Made by a program: the position numbers and the translations under genes. A DNA stretch of 64,000 nt from Clostridium sp. AM33-3. GTDB lineage: Bacteria > Bacillota > Clostridia > Lachnospirales > Lachnospiraceae. Below are positions 1-8,206 of the stretch, piece by piece (the first letter of the stretch is position 1; each line of letters begins with the position of its first letter). The notes under the pieces are model-generated. The model was not told the DNA's origin and made no database searches. It saw only the letters and a list, made by a program, of their open reading frames with translations. The stretch is from assembly GCF_003480315.1 (NCBI RefSeq), contig NZ_QUIV01000002.1, positions 95,396-159,395 of the forward strand, in the 5' to 3' direction.

Positions 1-1
1 A

Positions 2-91
2 GCCGGGACGAAGCTTCTGCTGCCGCTGTTTCTGCTTTTATTGATCGTCATGATCTTTATTATGGTTCCGGCTATGATGACAATGGGGTAA
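2..91 (+). CDS. C-terminal fragment of a Tad/type II secretion platform protein (TadC-like)
   Basis: Only the last 29 codons are in the window; the reading frame enters from the left edge and stops at 89-91. The tail is a hydrophobic segment rich in Leu, Ile and Met after a Gly-Thr-Lys-Leu-Leu turn. That is the usual last membrane helix of T2SSF-domain proteins (TadB/TadC), the inner-membrane platform of Tad pili. The call depends mostly on context: a Flp-like pilin, pseudopilins and a prepilin peptidase follow on the same strand. Any other membrane protein remains possible from so short a piece. Confidence 0.5.
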   Translation, partial: AGTKLLLPLFLLLLIVMIFIMVPAMMTMG

Positions 92-159
92 GTACAAAAC
101 AGATGCAGAAACAATGAGATTGCCGGCAAATGACGGCGAAAGACAAGGGAGGAAAGTAT

Positions 160-390
160 ATGGAACAGATGAAAAACCGGAAAGAACATGAAGCAACAGA
201 GAAATTTGCCAATGGTCTTGCTGATGAGTTTAGGGCCTTCTGGGCAGACGAGGATGGAGTCGGTGTGATCGAGGTGGTCCTGATCCTGGTTGTGCTCATT
301 GGTCTTGTGATTATTTTCAAGACCCAGATCCGGAAATTGCTGGAGACCATTTTCAAACAGATTGAAACTCAGTCAAAAGAAGTGTATTAG
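160..390 (+). CDS. Flp1-type pilin (major Tad pilus subunit candidate)
   Basis: A 76-residue protein with a charged N-terminus (about 1-33), a Gly-Val-Gly-Val-Ile-Glu junction (Glu38), one hydrophobic helix (about 36-53) and a short basic/amphipathic tail. This is the layout of clostridial Flp1-like pilins, which are trimmed by a prepilin peptidase and assembled into a Tad pilus. The frame is open from an ATG at 130, but GGGAGG at 148-153 sits correctly for the ATG at 160, so I use 160. The next gene starts 3 bases downstream, and the prepilin peptidase lies at 3446. Confidence 0.75.
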   Translation: MEQMKNRKEHEATEKFANGLADEFRAFWADEDGVGVIEVVLILVVLIGLVIIFKTQIRKLLETIFKQIETQSKEVY

Positions 391-393
391 CGT

Positions 394-2337
394 ATGACCG
401 GGAAGCGGGAGCTGGGCGGGCAGGTTACCGTGTTTGTCAGCATGATCATGATGATCCTCTTTGCGTTTCTGTGCGTGCTCCTGGAATCAGCGCGCACAGC
501 CGGCGCAAGATGGTATCTGCAGATGGCGGCATCTTCTGCAATGGATTCGGTATTCAGCCAGTATCACAGAGGGCTTTGGGATAACTACTGTCTGCTGTTT
601 GCGGAATACGAGAGCGGGGAGGAAATCGAAGCAGATTTTGCCGGTTTTCTGACTCCTTATCTGGAAACGGATAACTGGTATCCCATGGCATTGCAAGAGA
701 CGCAGGCCGAGGAGATTGTGCGGGTTACGGACGGACATGGAAAATATCTGGAAAAAGAGATTCTGGATTATATGAAGTACGGCATCTGGAATCCGGATTT
801 CAGGGGAGATGAAGCAGAGCAGCTATGGGACCAGGACCAGGAGGCGGAAGCTGTGACCGAGATGGCAGAGACTTATCGGAAGCGGACTAAGGACATGTGG
901 AAGCTGGAAAAGATCCTGGAATCCATCAGTGAAAATCTGGAGAGTGAGCGAATCAGCCAGAATGAGGGCTTAAGAGCACTTTCTTCTTATGATGGAGACG
1001 GATTCCGGCATGAAGCAAACCAGATGATCCGGGAGTTAAAAAAGATGCCGGGACTGGTGAAAAAATATGAAAAAGAAGCAGATAAGCTGGCAGAAACGCT
1101 TGCAGCTGACCGGCAGAACCAGGAGGAACGGGAGGATCGGCTGAGCGCGGAAACGGCAGATGCCCTGGATGAGGAAATCAGTGAGTATGAAGCATATGTC
1201 GCGGAGGATGGCAAGCGCCGTCAGGAGGTGCGCGATCTTGATCCATGGTCGGCAGAAACGATCCGGAGACTGGAGAATCTGATTGAAGAGTCTTATGAGG
1301 TGGAACGCGAGATCGAGGAGTGGGAGGACGATGATGACGATGAGGATAGTGACAGTGAACCGGATTATGAAAGCCTGTGGAGGCCGGTGCGAAATGGTTT
1401 GCAGAGTATCAAAATCCCTGCGCTGTCATTTGCGCATGGAGTCAAGGATAAAGAAACCGAAAATTTGTTAAAACAGGTAGAGCAGCTTTATCAGGAAGGA
1501 CTACTGGAACTTCTGGTGCCGGAAGGGCAGACAGTCTCGAAAAAAACTGTTGAGACTTCGCTGCTGCCATCTGAGGCAGAAAGCTACGATGAAGAAAGCG
1601 GAAGCGGCAGCATGGCGGAACACATCCTGGTGAATGAATACTGTGGAAAATTTTTCAGACAGTTTTGTACAGAAGAAACCGCATCCGGACATGCACTTGA
1701 TTATGAGCTGGAGTATCTGATCTGTGGAAACCCAAATGATTCGGACAATCTGAGTGGTGTGGTGCACCGGCTTCTGGCTGTGAGGGCTGGTCTGAACCTG
1801 ATTCATATTCTTCGGGATAAAGGAATGAGGAAACAGGCAAGAACGCTGGCAACTGTGATTACGGGAGCAGCAGCCATAACTCCGCTGGTTCTGGTAACAA
1901 CCTTTTTTGTCATGTCGGTATGGTCTCTTGGGGAAGCACTGATGGATGTGAAGGGACTGCTGGCAGGGAAAAAAGTGAAACTGGTCAAGAAAAAGGATGA
2001 CTGGACGCTTACGATAGAAAACCTCATAAGCATGGCAAAAAACAGAAACCTGGATGCGGGCGGCGGTGACAGCGGTCTTTCATATCTTTCCTGGCTGAAA
2101 ATCCTGCTGTTCGTAACACCGATGGTCCGTCAGGATTACCGGATCATGGATGTGATCGAGTTGAATCTGGCACAGGGGAAAAGCGGCTTTTGCATGCGCA
2201 ATGCGGTATATCAGGTTCAGATGTCGGGGAATGTCTGTGGGAAGCATCTTTTTTTCTCTCCGGCTTTTGTGGGAAACCTGACCGGAAATCGTGATTACAG
2301 TATGATGATGACAGTAAAGGCCGAACGCCGGTACTGA
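394..2337 (+). CDS. Large Tad-locus pseudopilin-like membrane protein (DUF5702-like)
   Basis: A 647-residue protein. It starts with Gly-Gly-Gln-Val-Thr-Val-Phe and a single helix (about 9-31) ending in Glu-Ser-Ala-Arg, the N-terminus typical of clostridial TadG/DUF5702 proteins, which sit in the membrane with a large external part. Residues about 165-330 are charged and likely coiled coil, with a very acidic run at about 305-325. A second hydrophobic segment is at about 484-510. It lies 3 bases after the pilin gene and has only a weak ribosome site, suggesting translational coupling. The exact role in pilus assembly is unknown; minor pilin or anchor is inference. Confidence 0.65.
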   Translation: MTGKRELGGQVTVFVSMIMMILFAFLCVLLESARTAGARWYLQMAASSAMDSVFSQYHRGLWDNYCLLFAEYESGEEIEADFAGFLTPYLETDNWYPMALQETQAEEIVRVTDGHGKYLEKEILDYMKYGIWNPDFRGDEAEQLWDQDQEAEAVTEMAETYRKRTKDMWKLEKILESISENLESERISQNEGLRALSSYDGDGFRHEANQMIRELKKMPGLVKKYEKEADKLAETLAADRQNQEEREDRLSAETADALDEEISEYEAYVAEDGKRRQEVRDLDPWSAETIRRLENLIEESYEVEREIEEWEDDDDDEDSDSEPDYESLWRPVRNGLQSIKIPALSFAHGVKDKETENLLKQVEQLYQEGLLELLVPEGQTVSKKTVETSLLPSEAESYDEESGSGSMAEHILVNEYCGKFFRQFCTEETASGHALDYELEYLICGNPNDSDNLSGVVHRLLAVRAGLNLIHILRDKGMRKQARTLATVITGAAAITPLVLVTTFFVMSVWSLGEALMDVKGLLAGKKVKLVKKKDDWTLTIENLISMAKNRNLDAGGGDSGLSYLSWLKILLFVTPMVRQDYRIMDVIELNLAQGKSGFCMRNAVYQVQMSGNVCGKHLFFSPAFVGNLTGNRDYSMMMTVKAERRY

Positions 2338-2384
2338 TAGAAATTTGCTGTGATAAATTCTTTTGGGAAGGGAGGTGAAAAGGA

Positions 2385-3383
2385 ATGCTTTGCTGGAAGA
2401 AACACAGCAGTGAGGAGCAGACAGAGCAAAATAATAAAACAAATGTACCTCTCCAAGTACGAAGCCCCTTTTATGTAAGAAAACGAAGTATGCTCCGTAA
2501 GGCAGAATGTGGTCCGGTCAGCAGAGCATTCCCTTTCATCTCCCGGAAACAGAGAAAATCTGAAAATCAGAGGAAAATGAAGGCTTCCATGACACTGGAA
2601 GCGGCGTTTACCCTGTCGCTTCTGATTTTTGCGTCCGTCAGCCTGATGCTTCCTGCAAAAATCATGATAACTGAGCGGAAAATGCAGGCGGGACTGGAGA
2701 GCGCCGGAGAAGAACTCAGTCAGTTTGCCTATCTTCTGGATAGCCTGAACGAAGAAAAACAGGAAAATAGTTCAGGTGCCGGAGAATCAGATAAGACCTT
2801 CTGTCTCAATGCGGAGCAGGCAGCAGCTCCGCTTTATGCCCGTGCAAAAGTGATGTCTTACTGCGATACAGAACGGATATCACATATCAGTATGCGGAAA
2901 TCTTCAGTGCGGAAGGAGGATGAGATTCTGGATCTGGTGATGGACTATGAGATATCCATGCCATTTCCGGTGTTGGGCCTTTCCTCCCTGCACCGTACGA
3001 TACGCTGCAGGCGCAGATGCTGGACCGGGCGTGAGGGCCGATATGGGGAGCGTGATTCGGACGGCGGAGAAGATGAGCAGATTGTCTATATCGGAAAGAA
3101 CAGTACGCGGTATCACCCGGACCGGAACTGCCATTATCTTTCAAATCGTCTGACAGCTGTGTCGTGGGAGCATATGGCAGAGAAGCGTAATATAAATGGA
3201 GGAAAATATTATCCGTGCGTTTCCTGTGGGAAGGAGGCCGCAAAGGGCAGTACGGTTTATATCATGTCGAGCGGCAGCCGTTATCACAGCAGACAGGACT
3301 GTAAGTCGATCACGGCGTATGTGCGGGCGGTAAGACGAAAGGATGTAAAGCATCTGGGTGCGTGTTCATACTGCGGTGGGTGA
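2385..3383 (+). CDS. TadE-like pseudopilin with two C-terminal His/Cys metal-binding-like repeats
   Basis: A 332-residue protein with good GGGAGG upstream. Residues 1-65 are basic. Ala-Ser-Met-Thr-Leu-Glu-Ala-Ala (Glu72) then begins a helix to about 95, the TadE pseudopilin signature. Residues about 233-332 form an unexpected tail of two related modules: Tyr243-His244-x4-Cys249 followed by Cys278-x2-Cys281, and Tyr300-His301-x4-Cys306 followed by Cys327-x2-Cys330. Each supplies one His and three Cys, a plausible zinc site. I know similar modules as short C-terminal add-ons in secreted clostridial proteins, but not as part of canonical TadE. It probably acts outside or at the membrane within the pilus machine. 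Confidence 0.65.
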   Translation: MLCWKKHSSEEQTEQNNKTNVPLQVRSPFYVRKRSMLRKAECGPVSRAFPFISRKQRKSENQRKMKASMTLEAAFTLSLLIFASVSLMLPAKIMITERKMQAGLESAGEELSQFAYLLDSLNEEKQENSSGAGESDKTFCLNAEQAAAPLYARAKVMSYCDTERISHISMRKSSVRKEDEILDLVMDYEISMPFPVLGLSSLHRTIRCRRRCWTGREGRYGERDSDGGEDEQIVYIGKNSTRYHPDRNCHYLSNRLTAVSWEHMAEKRNINGGKYYPCVSCGKEAAKGSTVYIMSSGSRYHSRQDCKSITAYVRAVRRKDVKHLGACSYCGG

Positions 3384-3445
3384 ACAAAACGAGGAGCACG
3401 TTGGCCTGGAATGCGAAATACAGGAAAGAGGGTATGTGATCTGAT

Positions 3446-4024
3446 ATGGGAATTTTAAATTTTGCAGTGCAGGCAGTGCGGCTTGGTATATTTATGCTTT
3501 TTCTGCTTATGGCAGCCTGGCAGGATTTCAAAACAAAAGAGATACATGTGAGACTTTTTTTGATATTTGGCGCGGCAGGTCTGGGCTTTTGCTGTTTATC
3601 GGGAGTGGAAACGGCAGCAGATGTACTGGCATCGGCGCAGAGCCAAAGGCTGCTGCCGGAGCTCTGGGAGAATGTATTTCAATCGTTTCTGTTAGGGCAG
3701 CTGCCAGGGCTGGCGCTGTTTCTTTTTTTCAAATACGGAGAAGAAATTGGTAAAGGAGACTGCTGGTTTTTTCTGATATGTGGCTGGTATTTGGGATTAT
3801 GGGATACGATCTTTGTTCTTGGAGGAGCAGTGCTGATATGCGGACTTGCCGGACTTGGATATTATGTGAGCGGATGCATACAGGGAAGCCAGACGGGCCG
3901 GATGCGGAGAAAGATGCAGTGGCCGTTTTTGCCGTTTGCAGCAGTACCGGGGATATGGATTGCGGCTGTCCGCCTCAGAGATATCATCCGGATGACAGCA
4001 ATGCTACGCCGTTTTTGCCTATGA
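3446..4024 (+). CDS. Prepilin peptidase (A24 family, TadV/CpaA-like)
   Basis: A 192-residue polytopic membrane protein. The two aspartates of A24 prepilin peptidases are visible: Ala-Trp-Gln-Asp-Phe-Lys-Thr-Lys near the N-terminus (Asp27) and Gly-Lys-Gly-Asp in the middle (about 108-111). The enzyme cleaves the leader of Flp-type pilins at the cytoplasmic face; the pilin at 160 and the pseudopilins at 2385 and 4021 are the obvious substrates. It is short and lacks the N-terminal methylase domain of PilD, as expected for the Tad branch. Its stop overlaps the next start (ATGA). Confidence 0.85.
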   Translation: MGILNFAVQAVRLGIFMLFLLMAAWQDFKTKEIHVRLFLIFGAAGLGFCCLSGVETAADVLASAQSQRLLPELWENVFQSFLLGQLPGLALFLFFKYGEEIGKGDCWFFLICGWYLGLWDTIFVLGGAVLICGLAGLGYYVSGCIQGSQTGRMRRKMQWPFLPFAAVPGIWIAAVRLRDIIRMTAMLRRFCL

Positions 4025-4350
4025 ACGTATTTTTGCATACATTTACTGCCGGAAGAGAAAAAAGCCTGTGTGCCAGCATTACTGTAGAGGCAGCGGGAGT
4101 CATGGCAGTTGTACTGTTTACGATCATGGTGCTGATGGGACAGGCTATGAGCTGGAGTGCCCGGGCAGGCGGGATGTTTGCTCTGCATGAGACGGTAGAG
4201 CGGGAGCGACACCAGATTGAACATGCAGAGGAAAGAAGGATAAAACGGCAGGCAGAAGGAAACGAATGGAATCTGGAAATTTCAGCACCTGTATTCCGTC
4301 CGGAAACAGCATTGAGAATGTGGGGGTTGGTGGAGGATATAACAGAATGA
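4021..4350 (+). CDS. Small TadE-like pseudopilin
   Basis: A 109-residue protein. I place the start at the ATG of an ATGA overlap with the prepilin peptidase stop; the longer open frame upstream is only a shadow of that gene. Cys-Ala-Ser-Ile-Thr-Val-Glu-Ala-Ala (Glu23) followed by a hydrophobic helix (about 24-44) is the pseudopilin pattern. The remainder is a charged, probably helical tail. It overlaps the FHA gene by another ATGA, so the three genes are translationally coupled. Sequence alone does not show whether it enters the pilus. Confidence 0.7.
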   Translation: MNVFLHTFTAGREKSLCASITVEAAGVMAVVLFTIMVLMGQAMSWSARAGGMFALHETVERERHQIEHAEERRIKRQAEGNEWNLEISAPVFRPETALRMWGLVEDITE

Positions 4351-5669
4351 ATATCAGTTATCAGAGAGAAATGAAACGAAATTATCTGATCGTGGAGACA
4401 GAAAAACGGGATGAGATTCCATTTGAGCAGAATATGCTGGAACAGAACCAGATTGATGGAGTTCTTCATTTTCAGGTGCGGAAAAAAGATACGGATATCC
4501 GCTTTTTTTATGAGATCACATCAAAACAGCCGCTTTTCCGTCTTTTGGAAGGACAGTCGGTACAGGCCGGGCAGATCCGGACGCTGGTGAGGGGAATTGC
4601 GTATGCGCTGGAGCATATGGAGCAGTATCTGCTGAGTGAAAACTGTGTACTGCTTACTCCGGAGTATTTATATGTCGAGCCGGAAAGCCTGAAAGTCTGG
4701 TTGTGTCTGGTCCCGGGGCTGGAGCGTGATTTCCCGGAGGATTACAGCCGCCTGCTCGAGTATCTGCTGGGCAAGGTGGATCACAAGGATAAAGAATCGG
4801 TTGTGCTGGCTTATGGACTATATCAGGAAACCAGAAAAGAAAATTATGGAATGGAAGATATTCTCCGGCTTGCGCAGCAGAAACTGGATATTAACTACAC
4901 GGACTGTGAAAGGGATGCAGAGCCGCTTCAGGATTTTGAAATACGTCAGGGCGAGGCGGACCGGAGAAATACCGGAATGGCTGAAAACAGGAAGAAGCCA
5001 GAACAGCGGCAGACCGGCCGGGATATCCATGCAGACCGTGCAGAGACAGAATGGAAACCGGGAATGGTGCGTGCGAGGCAGATCCAGACAGATACCGTGA
5101 AGGAATCCTTTGGGCTGTTTGGCAGATGGAAGCAGCGCAGGAAAGCACGCAAAGAGGAAAAACAGCGCGAACAGGAGCGGGAAATGCAGATGCCGTGGGA
5201 TCTGATGTTTGTGGGTGAGACACAGTCAGGATATGGAGCGTCTGCCGGGCATCTGGATGAAGACGACAGAACCGGTGGAATGACACCGTTTTCAGGCGGC
5301 AGCACATCATCGGTGCCATTTTTGCAGCAGGGCAGCGGTACTGTACTTTTAAATCCGGGAAAGGATGAAAGTGAAATCGGGCTTCGGCTTCTCCGGGCAC
5401 TGGATGTCGGCGAACCGGACATCAGGATAGCATATTATCCGTTTATCATCGGCAAACAGGAAAATTTGGTAGATCATGTGCTGAATCGTGAAACCGTCAG
5501 CCGCCTGCATCTTCGTATTGACCAGAAAGACGGGCATTATTATGTTCAGGATCTGAATTCTACAAACGGAACCATGGTGGATGGCCGTATGCTGGAAAAT
5601 AACGAGACGATCGAAATCCGGGAAGGAACAGATCTGAGCATAGCAGGAATCAGGTATCAGTTCCGGTAG
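4347..5669 (+). CDS. FHA-domain protein of the Tad locus (DUF6382-like N-terminus)
   Basis: A 440-residue cytoplasmic protein. The start at 4347 is set by an ATGA overlap with the preceding stop and GGAGG at 4332-4336; the frame is open further upstream. The N-terminal ~190 residues resemble the DUF6382 domain seen in clostridial FHA proteins. A basic, Glu/Arg/Gln-rich linker follows (about 190-310). The last ~80 residues are an FHA domain, with Arg-Glu-Thr-Val-Ser-Arg-Leu-His and Asn-Ser-Thr-Asn-Gly, which bind phosphothreonine. It may link pilus assembly to Ser/Thr kinase signalling; the kinase itself is not in the window. Confidence 0.8.
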   Translation: MNISYQREMKRNYLIVETEKRDEIPFEQNMLEQNQIDGVLHFQVRKKDTDIRFFYEITSKQPLFRLLEGQSVQAGQIRTLVRGIAYALEHMEQYLLSENCVLLTPEYLYVEPESLKVWLCLVPGLERDFPEDYSRLLEYLLGKVDHKDKESVVLAYGLYQETRKENYGMEDILRLAQQKLDINYTDCERDAEPLQDFEIRQGEADRRNTGMAENRKKPEQRQTGRDIHADRAETEWKPGMVRARQIQTDTVKESFGLFGRWKQRRKARKEEKQREQEREMQMPWDLMFVGETQSGYGASAGHLDEDDRTGGMTPFSGGSTSSVPFLQQGSGTVLLNPGKDESEIGLRLLRALDVGEPDIRIAYYPFIIGKQENLVDHVLNRETVSRLHLRIDQKDGHYYVQDLNSTNGTMVDGRMLENNETIEIREGTDLSIAGIRYQFR

Positions 5670-5675
5670 CCGGGC

Positions 5676-5699
5676 TGTACAATCAATCGATTTTGTACA
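5676..5699. repeat. Short inverted repeat after the Tad locus
   Basis: TGTACAA at 5676-5682 is mirrored by TTGTACA at 5693-5699 with a 10-base spacer. There is no following T-run, so a terminator is not convincing. It could be an operator or mRNA-end hairpin between the FHA gene and the rhomboid gene. The rest of 5670-5776 shows nothing else clear. Confidence 0.3.
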
Positions 5700-5776
5700 T
5701 GGATTTTTCAGGGAAGATACGGTAAGATAATGGATGAGATACGTTATGAAAATGTTATATAAAGAACGGAGTTTAC

Positions 5777-6424
5777 ATGGACCAGTATCAGAATCCTTAT
5801 TATATGGTGCCGCAGCGCCGCCCCCGTGCCTGGATGAACGGCACCCTGATCGTCTTAAATATCCTTTACTTTTTGTATCTGGAGCTGACAGGTTCCACGG
5901 AAGACGCGTACTTTATGCTGGATCACGGCGCTATGTACGGGCCGTTTATTCTGGAGAATCATGAGTATTACCGGCTGCTGACCTCCATTTTTATGCACTT
6001 TGGCATCGATCATATTGTGAATAACATGCTGGTTTTGTTTGTGCTTGGGGATAATTTGGAACGGGCGCTGGGAAAAGTGAAGTATCTGATTTTTTACCTG
6101 AGCTGCGGCGTTTTGGCCAATGTGGTTTCCCTGCTGTTTGAGATGCCGGTGGGTGACTGGTCAGTGGGAGCCGGAGCTTCCGGTGCGATTTTCGGTGTGG
6201 TCGGCGGGCTGATCTATGTGGTAGCTGTAAATAAGGGACGCCTGGAGGATCTGAGCACAAGACAGCTGGTGGTAATGGCAGTGTTTTCCCTGTATCTTGG
6301 TTTTACCAGTACCGGAGTAGATAACACCGCACATGTAGCCGGTCTGGTGATCGGAATGATCCTGGCAGCCATCCTGTACCGCAAACCAAAGCGTACTTGC
6401 AGAGCGGACATTTGGGAGTTATAA
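5777..6424 (+). CDS. Rhomboid family intramembrane serine protease
   Basis: A 215-residue protein with about six membrane segments. The rhomboid catalytic pair is present: Ser135 in Gly-Ala-Gly-Ala-Ser-Gly-Ala-Ile-Phe-Gly and His186 in Asn-Thr-Ala-His-Val-Ala-Gly. The oxyanion-side motif His-Phe-Gly-x2-His-x3-Asn-Asn (about 74-83) is also there. It cleaves membrane proteins within the bilayer; the substrate is unknown. It lies about 100 bases after the Tad locus on the same strand, so a pilus-related substrate is possible but unproven. Its length matches minimal bacterial rhomboids without extra cytoplasmic domains. Confidence 0.9.
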   Translation: MDQYQNPYYMVPQRRPRAWMNGTLIVLNILYFLYLELTGSTEDAYFMLDHGAMYGPFILENHEYYRLLTSIFMHFGIDHIVNNMLVLFVLGDNLERALGKVKYLIFYLSCGVLANVVSLLFEMPVGDWSVGAGASGAIFGVVGGLIYVVAVNKGRLEDLSTRQLVVMAVFSLYLGFTSTGVDNTAHVAGLVIGMILAAILYRKPKRTCRADIWEL

Positions 6425-6501
6425 TGTGCGATAAGCAAGGAGCAGTGCTTTTCATTTGTTTTTGAACTGGCACTGCAAGAAACCGAATGGAGGAAACGAC
6501 A

Positions 6502-6918
6502 ATGAGAGACGACAACTGTATTTTCTGCAAGATCGCAAACGGCGAGATTCCATCTGCAACCGTATATGAGAATGATGATTTTCGCGCGATCCTGGATTTG
6601 GGACCGGCATCAAACGGCCATACCCTGATCCTGCCAAAGAATCATTATAAAGACCTGTGTGAGGCAGATGAGACGGTCATGGCAAAGATTTTGCCGCTGG
6701 CTGCAAAGCTGGGGAAATCCATGAAAAGCCAGCTTGGCGCAAGCGGCTTCAATGTAGTTCAGAACAACGGAACCAGTGCAGGGCAGACGGTATTTCACCT
6801 GCATGTGCATGTGATCCCGCGTTATGAGGGCGGACCGGATATGGTAAACTGGGTACCGGGCAAGCCGGAACAGGATGAACTGGCACAGACAGCAGACGCT
6901 CTGAAGGCAGGGCTGTAG
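6502..6918 (+). CDS. HIT family nucleotide hydrolase
   Basis: A 138-residue protein of the Hint branch: Cys6-x2-Cys9 near the N-terminus for zinc, and the histidine triad His99-Leu-His101-Val-His103-Val-Ile near the C-terminus. The middle histidine is the usual nucleophile. Such enzymes hydrolyse AMP-lysine, phosphoramidates or dinucleoside polyphosphates in the cytoplasm. The frame opens at 6487, but GGAGG at 6489-6493 lies inside that extension and fits the ATG at 6502, so the shorter start is preferred. A strong bidirectional terminator follows. Confidence 0.92.
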   Translation: MRDDNCIFCKIANGEIPSATVYENDDFRAILDLGPASNGHTLILPKNHYKDLCEADETVMAKILPLAAKLGKSMKSQLGASGFNVVQNNGTSAGQTVFHLHVHVIPRYEGGPDMVNWVPGKPEQDELAQTADALKAGL

Positions 6919-6967
6919 AGAAAACATGTGACTGTGAGGATACTAAACAGTTACGAAAACATAACAT

Positions 6968-7012
6968 AAAACGGGCGGTGAAAAATGGAAACCATTTTCA
7001 CCGCCCGTTTTT
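6968..7012. terminator. Bidirectional terminator between the HIT gene and murG
   Basis: A long near-perfect hairpin, AAACGGGCGGTGAAAATGG pairing with CCATTTTCACCGCCCGTTT, with A-runs on the left and T-runs on the right. It can end transcripts from both convergent genes. Confidence 0.9.
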
Positions 7013-7019
7013 GTCAGAG

Positions 7020-8102
7020 CTATTTGTTTGTGTCTTCTTTTTCGGCATAGGATGCGATCAGCTCCATAACAATGCTTACTGCATCGGACAGATCACTTTT
7101 ATCCATGGCATCGATAAATTTCCGGCGATTTTCGTAGGTGTTTTCGATGGCATCATACAGGGTATCGCTGGTAACCTGTTCTTCTTCCAGAACGGTGGAG
7201 AAGCCCTGTTTCTCAAAGGAGCGTGCGTTTAAGATCTGGTCTCCGCGGCTGGCTGCTGCGGAGAGCGGGATCAGGACATTCGGCTTTCTGAGTGCCAGAA
7301 TCTCACAGATGGAATTTGCGCCTGCGCGGGACAGGACGATGTCGGCTGCTGCAAACAGATGTCGCAGCGGCGCGTCTACATATTCGTACTGTACATATCC
7401 GGGGCGGCCGATGAGACTGTCATCCAGATGGCCTTTTCCGCAGATATGTATTACCTGATATTTCGTCAGAAGTTTCGGAAGCAGTGCGCGGACGGCGTTG
7501 TTGACGGCAACAGCACCCAGGCTTCCGCCGATGACCATAATGATGGGCTTGGCTGCGGAAAGTCCGGTATAGTTGAGTCCGGTCAGACGGTCACCCTGCA
7601 GCAGCTCGCGGCGGATCGGAGATCCGGTGAGAACAGCTTTGTCCTCCGGCAGATATTGTAAAGTCTCCGGGAAGTTGCAGCAGACTTTGGCAGCGGATGG
7701 AATGCAGATTTTGTTAGCCAGGCCAGGGGTCATGTCAGACTCATGGATGATGGTCGGGATCTTGAAATGCTTTGCCGCCAGAACCACCGGAACGGATACA
7801 AAACCGCCCTTTGAGAAGACCACATCCGGGCGGTATTTCTTTAAGAGTGCGCGTGCCTCGGCATAGCCTTTGATGACACGGAACGGATCTGAAAAGTTTT
7901 TGATATCAAAGTAGCGGCGCAGTTTGCCGGATGAAATGCCGTCATAAGGAATTCCGGCGTTCTCGATGAGCTTTTTTTCGATGCCGTTGTAGGACCCGAT
8001 GTAGTGGATCTCGTAGCCACGCTCCTGTAAAGATGGAAGCAAAGCCAGGTTTGGTGTGACGTGTCCGGCAGTGCCGCCGCCGGTTAAAACGATTTTTTTC
8101 AT
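7020..8102 (-). CDS. murG: MurG, lipid II-forming N-acetylglucosaminyltransferase
   Basis: A 360-residue GT28 protein, the usual MurG length. The N-terminal loop Thr-Gly-Gly-Gly-Thr-Ala-Gly-His (7-14) is the MurG signature. The C-terminal donor site carries Gly-Gly-Ser-Leu-Gly-Ala and Ser-Arg-Ala-Gly-Ala-Asn-Ser. It transfers GlcNAc from UDP-GlcNAc to lipid I at the inner membrane face. It stands alone here rather than in the dcw cluster, which I associate with some Lachnospiraceae. murC, also a peptidoglycan-precursor gene, is at 36570. Confidence 0.93.
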   Translation of the reverse strand: MKKIVLTGGGTAGHVTPNLALLPSLQERGYEIHYIGSYNGIEKKLIENAGIPYDGISSGKLRRYFDIKNFSDPFRVIKGYAEARALLKKYRPDVVFSKGGFVSVPVVLAAKHFKIPTIIHESDMTPGLANKICIPSAAKVCCNFPETLQYLPEDKAVLTGSPIRRELLQGDRLTGLNYTGLSAAKPIIMVIGGSLGAVAVNNAVRALLPKLLTKYQVIHICGKGHLDDSLIGRPGYVQYEYVDAPLRHLFAAADIVLSRAGANSICEILALRKPNVLIPLSAAASRGDQILNARSFEKQGFSTVLEEEQVTSDTLYDAIENTYENRRKFIDAMDKSDLSDAVSIVMELIASYAEKEDTNK

Positions 8103-8206
8103 ATAAAAACACCTCCGATTGGATGAAAGTCATGCTTGTAAAAACATCTGTATTACTATAGTAACTGTCAGGGGCAAAATGTCAACCCTGAATCAGTAGC
8201 TCTTTT

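Noticed and set aside
3778..4020. Upstream extension of the small pseudopilin frame
   Set aside because: It overlaps the prepilin peptidase in another frame; the ATGA overlap at 4021 is the better start.
4891..5422. Two overlapping minus-strand frames opposite the FHA gene
   Set aside because: Both are Pro/Ser/Cys-rich shadows of the FHA gene linker.
5676..5699. Calling the inverted repeat after the FHA gene an intrinsic terminator
   Set aside because: The stem is only 7 bp and AT-rich, with no T-run following.
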